DNA of 64,000 nt, taken from assembly GCF_000004075.3 (NCBI RefSeq), contig NC_026660.2, positions 5,084,001 through 5,148,000 of the forward strand. The letters run 5' to 3'. Positions 46,334-59,269 of this stretch are shown here, piece by piece; within the stretch, counting starts at the first letter, position 1, and each line of letters starts with the position of its first letter. The notes beneath the pieces were generated by a model. The model was not told the origin of the DNA and did no database searches. It saw only the letters and a program-made list of their open reading frames with translations. A program made the position numbers and the translations under genes. Origin of the DNA: Cucumis sativus. Lineage: Eukaryota; Streptophyta; Magnoliopsida; Cucurbitales; Cucurbitaceae.

Positions 46334-48298
46334 CTACTGACCGGCTTTCCTCTGAGACTTGAAGAGGAAGTTGGATGGCGGTGATGGTGAAAACTCGAAC
46401 GGTAAATGGGGTGGCTCGGCCTCGCCTGAAAGAACTGCCACAATCTCCTTCATGTTAGGGCGTTTGGATGGTGATCTCTGCAAACATAGCAATGCAATTG
46501 TAATACAAAGCAATGCCTGTTCCTTATCCAAGGAATGAATGGATGGATCAACAAGATCCAAGAGTTTGCCATTGCGGGCGAGTTGTCGAGCCCACGATAT
46601 AAGATTTGCCCTCTCAAACTCTGATATCGGTGATGCCATTACTTGTAAGGGTCGTCGCCCCGAAACTAGAACTAGTAACAAAACGCCAAAGCTATAGACA
46701 TCACATTTCTCGGATATCTGCCCACCCCCACCATACTCCGGGGCGATATAACAAACAGTTCCTCTCATACTCGGGGTGCTGCTGATTCCACCACTCTTTG
46801 GGATGTCATTTGTTGCTCCATCTATGCTGTTCCTTTTTCCATTTCTAAGATCACCACTTAATCCATCCAACCACCAATCAATGCTGCCTTTACTGTTCTT
46901 ATTATTATTCACCTTCTTCTTCCTCCTCTCTTTGGTTGAATCTTCATCTCTCTGCCACCATAGCTCTCTGCAACTACTTGAGGCGAGCTCTTTCTTCTTC
47001 TTCTTCCTTGCGAGTTCCTCGCAAAACTCCTCCTTCCACCATTCCCTTGGCTTCTTCCTGCTCTTCTCTTTCTTCCTCATTCTCCCTTCGTCTAACGAAG
47101 CCCACCATTCCAATCTTCTCTTCTGCTTTTTCTGCTCCATTTTCCCACTAGAAGAAGCAACGGAGCTTTCAGATTCAACCCATTCACTCTTGGGTCTATC
47201 TTTTTTTATCTCATTCCCAATCCATTCCATCACATAATCCTTAACTCTCCCAGATTCTGAACCATCAACGGCAGTTTCCTGTTTCCACCACCAATCCCTG
47301 CCAGACCCACCCTTCTTCCTCTCCTTCCCACTTTCAACACTAATCCTATCAAAATTCCCCTCTGATAAACTCACTTTATCCGTACCCAGCGTTGCCACCA
47401 TCTCTGGCGAATCGAGAACAGTAACCACACAACTATCAGGCAAACGATCCATACCGATATTCTCCTCAAACCCAGAAGTCAAAACACTCTCAGTTTCCTC
47501 CAAAATCGACCCATTATCTCCGATCACTTCTCTAACCCTACCGCCATCATCGCCACCGCCACCGCAATCTTCCTCCTCGGATTTCAGCCTTGCAAGGCCA
47601 AAATCCCCAATTTTAGCCTCGAAATCCGCATCGAGCAGAATGTTACTAGGTTTAATATCGCCATGAATCACAGGGGGGTTACAAAAATGGTGAAGGTACT
47701 GCAGAGCAGAAGCAATACGGAGAGAAATTTCAAACCTCTTACGCCATGGCATAAGCTCGGGGCATTTTCTGTCGAACAGGGCATCCTGTAGGCTACGATT
47801 GGGCATAAGCTCGTAAACCAAGATCAATCTTCTACGACGGCGGTCGGAGGAGTGACCGAGGAGGGAGACAATGTTAGGGTTATCGAGAACAGAGGCGATA
47901 GAGAGCTCATTGTGGAACTCGCGCTCACCCTGAAGAGAACCAGGGGAGTCCATGATTTTGACGGCGACGGAGAGGCCTGAGGGGAGGACGGCCTTGTAGA
48001 CGGAACCGAAGCCGCCGTGGCCGAGGCGGTTGGAGGGGGAAAAGGACGCAGTGGCACGGCGGAGGAGGGAGTAGGAGAATCGGCGGGGAAGTTTGTGGGG
48101 ATTTTCCTGGTGGGTCTCGGAAGGAGCGGTTCGGTTGCGGGAGAGTTTCCGGTAGAGAAGGAAAACGATAAAGAGGAGAATGAGGAGAGATGCTGTTAAG
48201 GATGTGGCTAAGATGATGAAAAGACGGGTTGGGCGGTGGTGAGGCGGGTGGTGGTGGTGGACGATGAGCGGCGGTGGGGCGGCGGAGAGAGATGACAT
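46334..48298 (-). CDS. Receptor-like serine/threonine kinase (At2g45590 type) with a large activation-segment insert
   Basis: Intronless, 654 aa, on the minus strand. A short His/Pro-rich N-terminus (no real ectodomain) precedes one membrane helix (about 26-49) and a cytoplasmic kinase domain. Glycine loop LGHGGFGSVY 92-101; ATP-binding Lys in VAVKIMD (114); catalytic loop VIHGDIKPSNILLD 210-223, with Gly in place of the Arg of HRD (non-RD); DFG 232-234; APEY 519-522; CDVYSFGVLLL 532-542. Between DFG and APE lie about 285 residues instead of the usual 20-30. This insert (about 238-510) is acidic, then very Lys/Arg-rich, and holds five Trp-pair motifs (DWWWKQ, EWWASL, EWWKEE, LWWQRD, DWWLDG). 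The family resemblance is to Arabidopsis At2g45590; the substrate is unknown. Confidence 0.88.
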   Translation of the reverse strand: MSSLSAAPPPLIVHHHHPPHHRPTRLFIILATSLTASLLILLFIVFLLYRKLSRNRTAPSETHQENPHKLPRRFSYSLLRRATASFSPSNRLGHGGFGSVYKAVLPSGLSVAVKIMDSPGSLQGEREFHNELSIASVLDNPNIVSLLGHSSDRRRRRLILVYELMPNRSLQDALFDRKCPELMPWRKRFEISLRIASALQYLHHFCNPPVIHGDIKPSNILLDADFEAKIGDFGLARLKSEEEDCGGGGDDGGRVREVIGDNGSILEETESVLTSGFEENIGMDRLPDSCVVTVLDSPEMVATLGTDKVSLSEGNFDRISVESGKERKKGGSGRDWWWKQETAVDGSESGRVKDYVMEWIGNEIKKDRPKSEWVESESSVASSSGKMEQKKQKRRLEWWASLDEGRMRKKEKSRKKPREWWKEEFCEELARKKKKKELASSSCRELWWQRDEDSTKERRKKKVNNNKNSKGSIDWWLDGLSGDLRNGKRNSIDGATNDIPKSGGISSTPSMRGTVCYIAPEYGGGGQISEKCDVYSFGVLLLVLVSGRRPLQVMASPISEFERANLISWARQLARNGKLLDLVDPSIHSLDKEQALLCITIALLCLQRSPSKRPNMKEIVAVLSGEAEPPHLPFEFSPSPPSNFLFKSQRKAGQ

Positions 48299-48407
48299 GA
48301 TTGATAGATAAATATTTTAGCGAATAAAGGGTAGTTTAAGGGAGGGGTGAAAGATTCATTGTGATGTGGAAACACTGTGAAGAAGTCAGACAGAAATTGA
48401 AAGAGTT

Positions 48408-48438
48408 GAAGAAGAAGAAGAAGAAGAAGAAGAAGAAG
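48408..48438. repeat. (GAA)n microsatellite in the kinase 5' leader
   Basis: About ten GAA units, 110 bp upstream of the kinase ATG (CTT repeats on the gene strand). Confidence 0.9.
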
Positions 48439-51400
48439 CAGATGGAGAACTCCTCTCTCTCTCTTTATTGAATGTAAATCTTTGTTCTTTTTTCTTCTTC
48501 ATTTTTTCTTGAACTTTTAATATATATATTTATATAATAATTAAATCTAGACTTGAATAAAAAGAAAAAGGGGTTTAAATTAGGCTGCATGTTTGTATTT
48601 GGTCCTGTAGAATACAAAATTTCTAATCTAGTTCATGTGATTGTGTTGAATGGACCAAAAATCTGGTTTTCCTTACTAACTATCTACTTGTTTTCCAATC
48701 TCTCCCCCACCCCCACCCCCACACACACACATACTGACATACACATATGTATTTATTACATATGTATTTTACAGTATGCGAGAAGAGGGGTACAACTTCA
48801 AACTGTGAAGTTAATAATTGATTCAACAGTTTATGTGATCTGAACTAAATAATGCTACTTATTTATAGAAATAAAAAAGAACCACACCTTTAAAGAACTT
48901 CAAATTATAGAATACTATATGTATTTTAATACTAAACTTTTAAAAAGTTACAGATTGCACTTTTCTTTTACTCACAAGCACTATATCTATCTATGTTTGA
49001 AATTAAAATTCAACACCAAAAAAAAAAAGCATAAAGGCAATGATTAAAAATAAATAATAATAATAATAATAAAATGAAAATAGGCAAATTGAAAGTTGAA
49101 TAATAAAAATAAGCTAAACAAAAAGTCAAAAGAAAATGGAATAAAGGAAGAGAATTTAAAATAGAGTAAACAAAAAACAAAAGACGAATATATGGATGTT
49201 ATTAAATAAATGAAGATGAAGAAAAGAAAAGATTAATATTTAATGATTAAAAAGCAGTAATTTGATATAAGGGAAGCGAGGGAGATGGGATGGGAGAGTG
49301 GAGAGGGTCACGGGAAGGAATGGGGGTGGGGGGTTTGATTCAATGGGAGACGTGTCGGCGTCGTAACTGGTTGGTGCTCACTGTTCCGTAACCCGCATGT
49401 GAAGAAAGAAGGGTAATATAACAGGTGGGAATGGAGGAATAGGATGTGGAGTTGATGATGAATCCACACTTAGCTTTGGTGTTGGTGGGGATGGGATCTA
49501 TGTGACCATATTTCCCCTACTTTTTTCTCACGCCATAGCTGTAACGCGTCTACAATATCGTTTTATTTGATTTCATTTTAAAATTTTCAAATCCATTCTA
49601 TTGGGGGAACACACACTTCTATCCCAATCTAACCCTAAACCCTCTTTCTTTCTTTCTTTCTTTCTTTTTATTATTATTATTATTATTTTGATAACATTTC
49701 TCATACTCACTCTCCATTTCTTAATTGTAGAAAGTACAATTAATTAATTGAGGGTTGAGAGAGAAGGGGTTGGATTTTGTGAAATATGGCATTGTGTGTT
49801 TAGTGTAGGGAAAGTAAAAGAGAGTGTGGAAATTCAGGTGTTTGCCTTTTTCGCCTCTTAACTTAACTTGACTTCTTACTCAACCCCCTTATTTTATTAT
49901 TTTCATTTAATTAAATCCCATCCTTTTTTTTCCTTTTTTCTTTCTTTTTAATCCTTTTTTTGGTATATTATGAATTGACCCAACAGCTACTTTTCAATTC
50001 CATTCCCTTTTAACCTTATTTCCTTTTTATTTTTCTATACCAATTTTGCCTATTCCTTAAATTCCTTTTAAATACTTTTTTTATTGTCCTAGGTAGCCTT
50101 CCTCTTTCCAATCAAACCACCCACATAAACACTCCAAATTACATACACCAAATTCATTTTAATTAGAAGTTTACAACAATAACTAATATCTTACTTCAAA
50201 CATTACCACTAATCCTTTCATAATTAAGATGATCCATTGTGTAGTACCATGAACATCTAAATCTTGCTCTTAACCTAACAAAATAGGACAAATTTTGTAT
50301 TCCATATTTTGCATATTATAAACACATACCTCAAACAAATTTACTAAAAAAACGGAGTTGAAATAATAAATGGTCTCTAGACTTGATGTCATTAGTATAC
50401 AAAACGTAGTCACCAAAGATATCAAAACACCATTGTCTAAGTAACACCATTATCCTCGTCGATTTTGAATCCTAGTCACGAATGACGTGCTCATATAGAT
50501 TAACCTAACCCTCAATAGTTAGAATAATGAGAAGTCATACAAACTTTTTTTCTTCTTTATTTATATTTTAAAGTAGTTTTTAAAATATAAAAACTCAAAC
50601 AATTAAGTATATTTCTAGAAACACGAAATTAAGAAAAATCAAATAAATATTAAAAAGAGGAAAAAACCTGGATGGGCATGTTGTGAAAGAAAAATGTCAG
50701 TCAGCCATATGTTTATAATATTTTGATACTTAGAAGGTCATTGAAATTCCAAATCATATATTATATATATATATATGTACATAAAAGAAACAATAATAAA
50801 AATTAAAAATGGGGATAACTGAGACATCACATGCTTTTGGTCAATAATTCATTAAATATTCACACTTGACCTTATACATTATTTAATCATTTAATCAAAC
50901 GATATATATGCCATATCATATGAAAAATATACAAAATAATGCCACTACTAATACACAAAAACAAATGGGAGTCAAATAAAGATGATAGAGACATTCTACT
51001 TCAACTTAATTAATACATATACTATTATTTCCAAGCTCGCGTGATAATTAAATTATGTTATTTTCTATTAATCTTTTCTTCATATATGATTTATAATACT
51101 AGTCATATATATATATTATTGATATACAAAAATGGTAATGAGTAGTGAGTGGTGCACTTCATATTAGACATAATGTTAAGATGATTTAGTAGAGCAAAAT
51201 GCTATATTTACGAACATAATGTTCGTATTTGAAAAGGGTTAGGAAGACGAAAAGTGAAATATATTTTAAAAGTAAAGAAAGTATTAATTAATCAGGACAT
51301 TAAAACTTAGGATAGTGTAATTAATGTAATTTAATGTAAGTTATATGTAACTATGTATCTATCTAATATCTATAAACAAAAGGAGGTAGCTTCGTGAACG

Positions 51401-52956
51401 GAATCTAACAATAAAGAACTAACAAACAATACATTTTTCAATTTTTCAAAATTTCAATTTATTATAGTGGGCTGAGCTCAACCAAAAAGAAAAAAATATT
51501 ACTGTAAACTGTAGCAAAGAGACTACAACATGTGGGACTCACCCCTTTATTTTATTTCTTTGTTTTCTACAAATCCTATGGCGTTTTTATCTTTTACTCT
51601 CTGTCTCAAAAAAAAAAAAAAAAATAGAAGAATAGTAAAATGTTATATTAGCAGTACCGATGAGGACTAGAGAGAATGGTAGTGTAAAGCAAACAAGTTT
51701 TACCCTAAAAAAGGAACAGTTTGGGATGTAATTTTGAAGGGAAAAGAGAGAGAGAGAGAGAGAGGTTTAGTGTTGGGCATTGAGTGAGAACAAAAAGAGT
51801 GTAAGGAAAGGAACAAAAGAATCAATAAATGTGGTATAAAGTAATTTCACTTTCAACTCCAACAAACCTACAAAAACACCTCGATCAATCACTTTGATGC
51901 AAAATAGGCTTTGTAATTCCTATATTGTACTCACTTTAAATCAAATGCACACACCAATCCACTCACATTACAGCTCTATGTACAATACATTTGGCATACC
52001 CAAAAACAAAATAGAAAGTAAAAGATAGAGAACTTCCTAAACCCTTCAAGGTGTTTGATGTATTTTTGCAATGCCATAAGATTCTCTTCGGAATGTAGTC
52101 ATTAAATGCTGGGCTAAAATTTAAAGAGGAGCATGTTCGAAAATGATCGGCTATAGAAAACCCATCACCTCTTCTACACTTTGTAACATGCTTATGTTCT
52201 GATTATATCTCTACATCTTCAAACTTAAACCAAGCATTTTTTAAGACTCAAGTTCGTCATCTCCACATCACTCAAGATGAGCTTTTCAATCTTTTGTCCT
52301 AATTTAACTAAGAACAATCTTCATCCTTTTCAAGTGGGGCATCTTCGTTCTAAAAATATTAGGAGATTCATTTCCTAAACTACCCCAAAAGTAGGGAGAA
52401 CAAAAAACATCAGCTTCAAAGCACCTTTACTATTTAACAGAAACAAATACCTTAAAGATATCCTAGAACATATATCTTAAAATAAAACAATCTAAATTAT
52501 ACCCACTGTATGATGACCACAGTTCCCATTGTTGTTGTTATTATAAAAAAAAAAAAAAAGAAAAAAAAAAGGCATTATGCTGTTGTATTGAATATCAAAC
52601 TGAACATCCTACCTACAATGAAAGTACTGAAGGAGAAGTAGACAAGTGATTCAGATCAAACAGTATTAATAAGAGAACTCTGGATCGCCATAGAAAATAG
52701 ATTACATTTATTATATGTGATCGAGAAAAGATGCATACAAGCCTAATTTCACAAGTTATTCTTCCGCAACAAATTCACATTGTACGGAATAACCTTACAA
52801 GATTTATGCAAACTTTCCCAATTCGAATACATAAAACAACATGAAAATCACTACAAGTTGAAGAACAAAAAAAGTAGACGAAAGAATTTAAAGCGATACA
52901 AACCCGGTTGATATTTCACAATTCCTACCTGTCACACTGCGCACCAACAAACATAA
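48439..52956. other. Intergenic region between the kinase and CLB1-like genes
   Basis: About 4.5 kb without a recognisable gene. It holds the upstream region of the kinase gene (left), the 3' flank of the CLB1-like gene (about 52550-52956), a C/A-rich tract at 48700-48730, a G-rich patch at 49270-49400, a GA repeat at 51745-51764, and A runs at 51609 and 52545-52570. Confidence 0.5.
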
Positions 52957-55900
52957 CTACAATGGCTTGGCTCCACCATTTTCCTGGACACTGTTTACAG
53001 GGGTCGAAGAAGAACTGCTCCTTCTGGAGTGACTAGATTGCCCAGTGATGGTCCGCCCCATAAACCTTCCAGCTTTCGAGAGGCCACTGCCAACAGCACC
53101 AAGCCCAGTTCCAACAATGCCAACGCCAGTGCCAATGCCGCTACTGACCATACCCACTCCGGTGCCCACACCAGACCCAACAAAAGATGCTGCTCCTTCC
53201 AGGGCATCCATTGTGCTACCTAAAACTCCCTCCTCCTTCAGTTTCCTTCTCTCTTCAAGGATCCTCTTCTCTTCTTCCAGAGCTTTCAACTGCTCCTCCT
53301 TGTTAAACTCATGGTAATGAATCTGTACAACAACCCAAATAAATTACCTTTTTTAGTTCAACAAGTCAAAGGAGATTTGAACCTCTAACCTCATAATATA
53401 GAACATACGTCAAATGCTTTGGTTGACGAATAAATAAAATACCTTCACAGACTATAGTACTTTGGCAGCTTAAGCTTTGGAGTTGTTTTTAAAAACTTCG
53501 ATGAAAGATCTTACAAACAATAGATTTGATGCACAACTATTCACAAGTTTAAATATTGAAATTGTTCTTAACGATAGGCCACGTAAGAACAAAATAAGTA
53601 CAAACAATGGAAATACTTAACCACATCCATCTTTGTTGAAATACTGAACCTACCATGATAGTAAGAGTTCCTCGATCTTTCTTGTCTTTCACTTTCAGCG
53701 TGTTAAGTGATGCGAGCAATCGCAACTCAACCTCCTTATTGACCTCTCCTTGAAGATCAATCAGAGGTAATTTCGCTATGCCCAGTTGCTTATCTTGACC
53801 AATGTCCTTATCATACACCTGTTCAAAGTGCAAACAAAATAGCTTGAATTCCTGCATTGACGTTTCTCTTAATGGAGGGAACGGAAGATAGAAGGGTTGA
53901 ACTGTTGTCCATACAAAAAAGAAAAACATGAATTCATGCAGCCAGTTTGGGTCACAAGCTGTTATGATATATGCAGGGAAATGAGGTTTCTATCCAATTC
54001 TTCCATTCTCTTTACCATTTTGGAGTGGAAGAGATGAAAAGGGTGAGAAGCTTAAAAAACTTGCCAATGTCATGGAAGTACAGAGCCAGACATCGTGTAT
54101 ATATTTAACTTCAGCCTTTTTGCATGTCGTGTGAATTCTCAGACTAAAAGCTACCAAAATGGCGATTTAAAATAAAATAATTTGGCAAAAATCAAGTATT
54201 ATTTAGCCTCAAACACCAAGTAATCAACTTCGAAATGACTGGTGACCCATAACCGATAGATGCTTCCAAAGGCATAAACCCATCTAGTGTAACACATAAA
54301 GAGAGAAATTAAAAATGTGCCCATTAACTGAATAACAGAAAAGGAGGACAAGTGATTCAGAACCTCGAAGATAATAGACTGTGTCTCCTTGTCCTCCACA
54401 ATAAAGTCAAGTTCCTCGTTCCAAACAGGGTTTAGGTTGTTCTCAATTGTTTTTGTTTTGAGTTTAAATAGTGGGCGAACATGCGCAACAACATAAGGAT
54501 CGGATTTTCCTATCATTTCCATGTTCTTCAAGTTGTTAGCTTTCACCACAGTCACAGTAAGTCTTCCTTGTGGCTTAAGCTCTAACTCACTGCAAATTAA
54601 TTGAGACAGAGAACAATTGCTCAGGAAGAAATGACAGAAACCAATCAATATCATTCCAAAGAGACAAACAACGTAACCTTATATCAACAGGTATGCCACC
54701 AATTTGAAGGACAATCCTATGAGGCCATTTGAGCATATCAGTAACAATTGTGTTCACGGTATCCTGCAACATGTGGTGTAAGAAAATAATCGATGTAAAA
54801 TGCCAAAACAAATGACAAAGATATAAACAAAATTTCTTCTAAGTTTGAAAACTAAGTAACTTACATCAATCATATCAGAAATTCCAGGAATAGCAGTTAG
54901 GCTTCCACCAACAGCCTTGAGATTATATACAATTTTTGGCTCCGGCTGAGTGAAAACAGAAAAATACTAAGTAGCATTTCTCAAAGTTCAGTGACTTTGA
55001 ACAACCGAACATTTAAGCCATACACTCTCATTAAGACTTTTAAATTTTAACTAGCAGTAAAATTAAGCAAACCATCAATGCTTGTAACCATATAAATGCC
55101 ATATCAAAGGGTACCTCAGCAAGCAAGGCAACAACAACAGCAGAAATACATGGTATCTCTTCAGCTAGTTGAAAAATAACCCGAATAACTGTAAAAACTT
55201 GAAGATCCTTCAGCTGTAGCATAAAATGTATATAATATTGGTCAAATAAATGCTGTCTATCTCAAAGCACATTAGGTAAGAAAAACTACAGTATATGCAT
55301 TAAGTAACTTATATTATGCAATACCTGAATAGGTATTGAAGCAACAAGGGCGGCTTCAACAGCTAAAATGATGCTTGGGTCTCCACCCCATCGAAAATCA
55401 ATATCCATCGTGATCTGACCTTTTTTTAGACTCTGAACACGTATACCTGCCACAAGGAAAATCCAATAACCAAATCTTTTTTAGAACATTTTGACTTCAA
55501 GAACTTGGGTAATGATAAACATTTCATGGACTGCACAAATGAAGATAAGTGGGCTGAAACAGAGGGAGCCAACAACATTAGTTGGAGGAATGGGAGCTGT
55601 AGGCATGCCAATGTAAGTTTTAACTATCGTTTTTTTCCAAGGATTTGGGTGAGGAATCCCCAATGGCGATTATAGAAAAATGGGATGCTATTCACAATAA
55701 TTAAATCCATCAGATATTATTTAACACGGTATATATAATCTGGTTGACATAAAGGACTAGCTCTCATCATATTCTGAAGCAAACAATACATCGGCCAAAA
55801 TTTGAAAGTGTAACGTAACTACCAACAGAATGGAGGTAATCAGGGATCCAAGATAATTAGAACTATACCTTCAATTTTAGGCGCCACTGAGCCAAGAGAT

Positions 55901-57501
55901 AATTTGCTGAACTTTAATGAAGTAATTCCTGGGGGTTTATACTCCTCCAGCAGAGGTTCAACAGATTCCTTTATGACCAATTCTGCTGCCTACAATTAGG
56001 CAGACATATTCAACTCAAAAGAATATGGGTCATCTTAAAATGCATGAACATTGACAGTTTTTTTTCTTTTTCTTTTTTGGGAGAAACATAACTTCATTAT
56101 TAAAAAAACAGGATTGCAAAATAAGGGATGATCAACACTCAGCAGTTTTCAATAAAAGTGGGGAAAAAACATACTAGCATTTTCAAGTAATAAAGCAACA
56201 GAAACCTTTTATTTATATGTGTAATGATACTGTAAGATGAATATTGATTGTTTCTTGAAATTCTAATAGAAAGTTGAGAGATAAGCCCAGAGAGGGTAAA
56301 ATATAAATCACATTTATACAAAAAGGTGCTGTGACCTTAACGTCGGGATCTTAGATGAGATGTACAAGTTGGAAATTCATAAATAAATTTTAACACTGCA
56401 AATGTAGCAAAGAAACTTACATCTGCAACAAACGGCCACATTTTGCTGAGTAACTTGTTAAGCCATTTCACCTAAAATGATAGAACAAAGATATATTTGA
56501 AGTACAATTTCAATATAGTAGACATGGTTGATGTAGATAACAAACAAAAACAAAAGTGATTAAAGCATTATAATCAACAACGAAAGATAAGGGACATGAT
56601 AAACAATTCTTACAACAACGAATGAAAAGAGAAGCATAAAAAGAAAATAAACCTGTTCATAAACCGGGAAGGAGATCCATTCAGGAAAGTTATCCCCACA
56701 TAACTTCTTTAAATCATCTCTACTGAGAGAACCAAGAATTTTCATATCAGCAGCCTGCACAATGAAATAAACAAGCAAACATGTTCTCAGAAAACAACGT
56801 AGTGGCCAGACTTCATATACTATATACAATAACTCGTATAAAAGACAAAATTAGTCCAGAATCTACAGTCAAATACTCAAAACATATCATTGCCAATCAA
56901 ATTGCATTGTCTTTCACTAACCACATTTATAAACTTACAGAGAGTTTTCTAAAAAAACCTATCAGTCTTTTCTTAAAAATTCGTAGAGAACTACAACATC
57001 CCAAAAAGCCCCAAACAATCATTTTCGCTGCAAAATTTGCACAAGAGCTATTGAAGAAAAAGAAATGAAGAGTACCCTTGCAACAAAGATCCAATCAAGT
57101 CCAGCCTATAAACTATAAAGGAAGGAAGTTCCCGGTCCCTTCATAACAATCATTATGAACTAATAACTGTGTATGCCAAGAAATTCGGCAAATAAGAGAC
57201 AAATTTAGCCAGCCAGAATTCTAAGTATCCACAAAATATATAATAACCGTACGCAAATATCAAATCAAAGAAAAATAATCAACAAAAAGAGACCTACATA
57301 ATGAACCAAAATTAATAACACGAGTTTGAGCAAGATAAGCTGAGGAAACTCCAAAAAGAAACACCCTAAAAGACGCAGAAGAGACGACTTAACTACCTTC
57401 GCAACTCTTTTGGTGCTTCTGTGCCTCATCATGTGCTGCCACCCAGCCATCAATGCAATCCCAAAGATAACCCCCATAAAGATCCCAGAAATCAGCCCCA
57501 T
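52957..57501 (-). CDS. CLB1: SMP-C2 calcium-dependent lipid-binding protein (CLB1 / plant synaptotagmin type)
   Basis: Membrane-contact-site lipid-binding protein. Eleven exons on the minus strand: 57397-57501, 56653-56754, 56421-56471, 55869-55989, 55325-55446, 55115-55213, 54865-54945, 54678-54763, 54364-54589, 53654-53818, 52957-53322. All are GT/AG and in phase, giving 507 aa. An N-terminal membrane anchor (MGLISGIFMGVIFGIALMAG) leads into the SMP domain (about 66-250: FPEWISFPVYEQVKWLNKLL, then KFSKLSLGSVAPKIEG, VIFQLAEEIPCISAVVVALL). One C2 domain follows (about 262-385) with MIGKSDPYVV and VYDKDIGQDK as calcium loops, then a Glu/Lys-rich helix (396-418). A glycine-rich hydrophobic repeat comes next (435-470: GSGVGTGVG...), and the end is SVQENGGAKPL. 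Resembles Arabidopsis At3g61050. In the first calcium loop Glu280 stands where an Asp is usual. Confidence 0.93.
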
Positions 57502-58587
57502 TTTCGCAAAATTCTCAACCCCAACTTCGGAAAGAAAGAAAAATAACTACAAGGGGACAGAAACAATCAGATCGGTCGTAGAACAGAACAATACAAATTG
57601 CAACAAAAAACAAAACCCACGAACAAAATTACCAGGAAAATGGAATTGGAAGAAGGAGAAGCAGAAACAGAAAGTGGGTCACTGAGCTTCGCGCGTTTGA
57701 GTGAAGAAAAAGGGAAGCAGATTCCTGAGAGAAGGGAAAACGGAATTGGGTCACTCTCGCACCGTTTCGAAAGGGAAAATTATAAAATTCTAACAATCAC
57801 CCCCTTTCTCTCTCTCTGTATTCTCTAGAAACGTAAAGGTTTTGATGGCTTTTCTGAAACGGTTGATTTGTTTCTTCAAATGGGTCGATGATTTTTAAGA
57901 GAGATATTAGAGGGAGAGTGGACGTTGGTAACAATGTCATCAAGTCGTGGCCATGGGAATTGATGAATTGGGGAAAATGGTAGGACACAGCCCAATATCT
58001 TCACCCTTTAGCTTCACCGTCTAAGCATTTAATTCAAACTTCCCATGTTCATCTTCCATTCCATTTTGCAAAAACATACAAAAAGTAGAAAAAATCTTCC
58101 ATCCTCTCTTCTCTCTCTCAATAATTCTTTTCCATCTTGTTTTAGTATTGAATTAAAGGAGAGTTCATCGTGTGGTGCGTGTTTGAGAAGTGTTAAATCA
58201 TTGACAATCATATACGCAAGAAAAATCAGTCTATTTCATAACATTACATTTCAATTTATCAGTTTCTAAATTTTCTTTAAGTTACTATTTTAGCTGTAAA
58301 GAAAATAATCATAAAAACTATAGGGTTAAACATTTAATTCAAATACGTCATAACAATTCAACTAAAATATAATCATATTAAAACTAGTGATGATATTAGT
58401 GATAATTGTGAAAATAAATATGTGCATGTGTACCTTCATTCATTCTTTTCTTTTTAATGTAAGCAAATTAATCTTATGCATATATACATTATTTTCTTTT
58501 CGAGATGATGTAGATTTCAACCTCTTCTATCCTTCTATACATGTCTTGTCTTGGTTAACTAGAATTATAATAACACATATGTACACT

Positions 58588-58850
58588 CAGAGTGCGTTTA
58601 GGGAGGGAAAATGATTACGATAATCCTAAAATTACGATAACATGTGTTTGGAAGAAGTTTTATTAGTGGCAATGTTATGATAATATGTTATGATAACATT
58701 TGTGTGGAAATGATTGTGAAAATTATTATTATTATTATTAAGGTAGGATTGAGGGGGTTGGGGAAGGGTTATGATAACTCTTCCTCCGACCAAGGAAAAA
58801 GTTATACAATTTTTTTCCCCATAATCTTTTTACTCTGTAAACACACCGGA
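58588..58850. mobile_element. Possible small hAT-type MITE
   Basis: Left end 'gagtgcgtttagggaggg' and right end 'tctgtaaacacaccgg' (58832-58848) are roughly inverted (gtgcgttta / gtgtgttta on the other strand). Interior repeats 'ttacgataa', 'atgttatgataat', 'tgttatgataacat' and an ATT microsatellite. The ends are imperfect and no target duplication was established. Confidence 0.35.
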
Positions 58851-59269
58851 GTGTTTGGAAATAATGGAGCATGCACTTTTAAAGCATTCAATATAATTAA
58901 TTGAAAACAAGTTATTTGTTGACCTCATGTCTCCATAATTGGATTGTTATCGTTCTCGATATTATTAAAGACGCCTTAGTATGTTATCTAACATCGAATA
59001 AATATGAATTAAATATAAAAGCCCATTATAATCAATATAGTGTCATTTTCAAACTTTGGGAATCAAACAAAGGAAAAATCAAAACCTAAAGAACAAAAAA
59101 ATGTCAATGACATATTGGATATCGATTCCAAAGTTCAACAACTTGGTAGGCATTTTTAAGATTTAGAGGCATATTAGAAATTGACTTAATAGCTCGAGAG
59201 TTGCTAAAAAGGTTAAAAGTGTCAAATTACATTTAAAGTTTAATGTAATTTAATAATTTTGTATGCCGA

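Noticed and set aside
46776..47237. 153-codon plus-strand frame opposite the kinase insert
   Set aside because: Antisense of the Lys/Arg/Glu-rich insert, giving only Leu/Phe/Ser runs.
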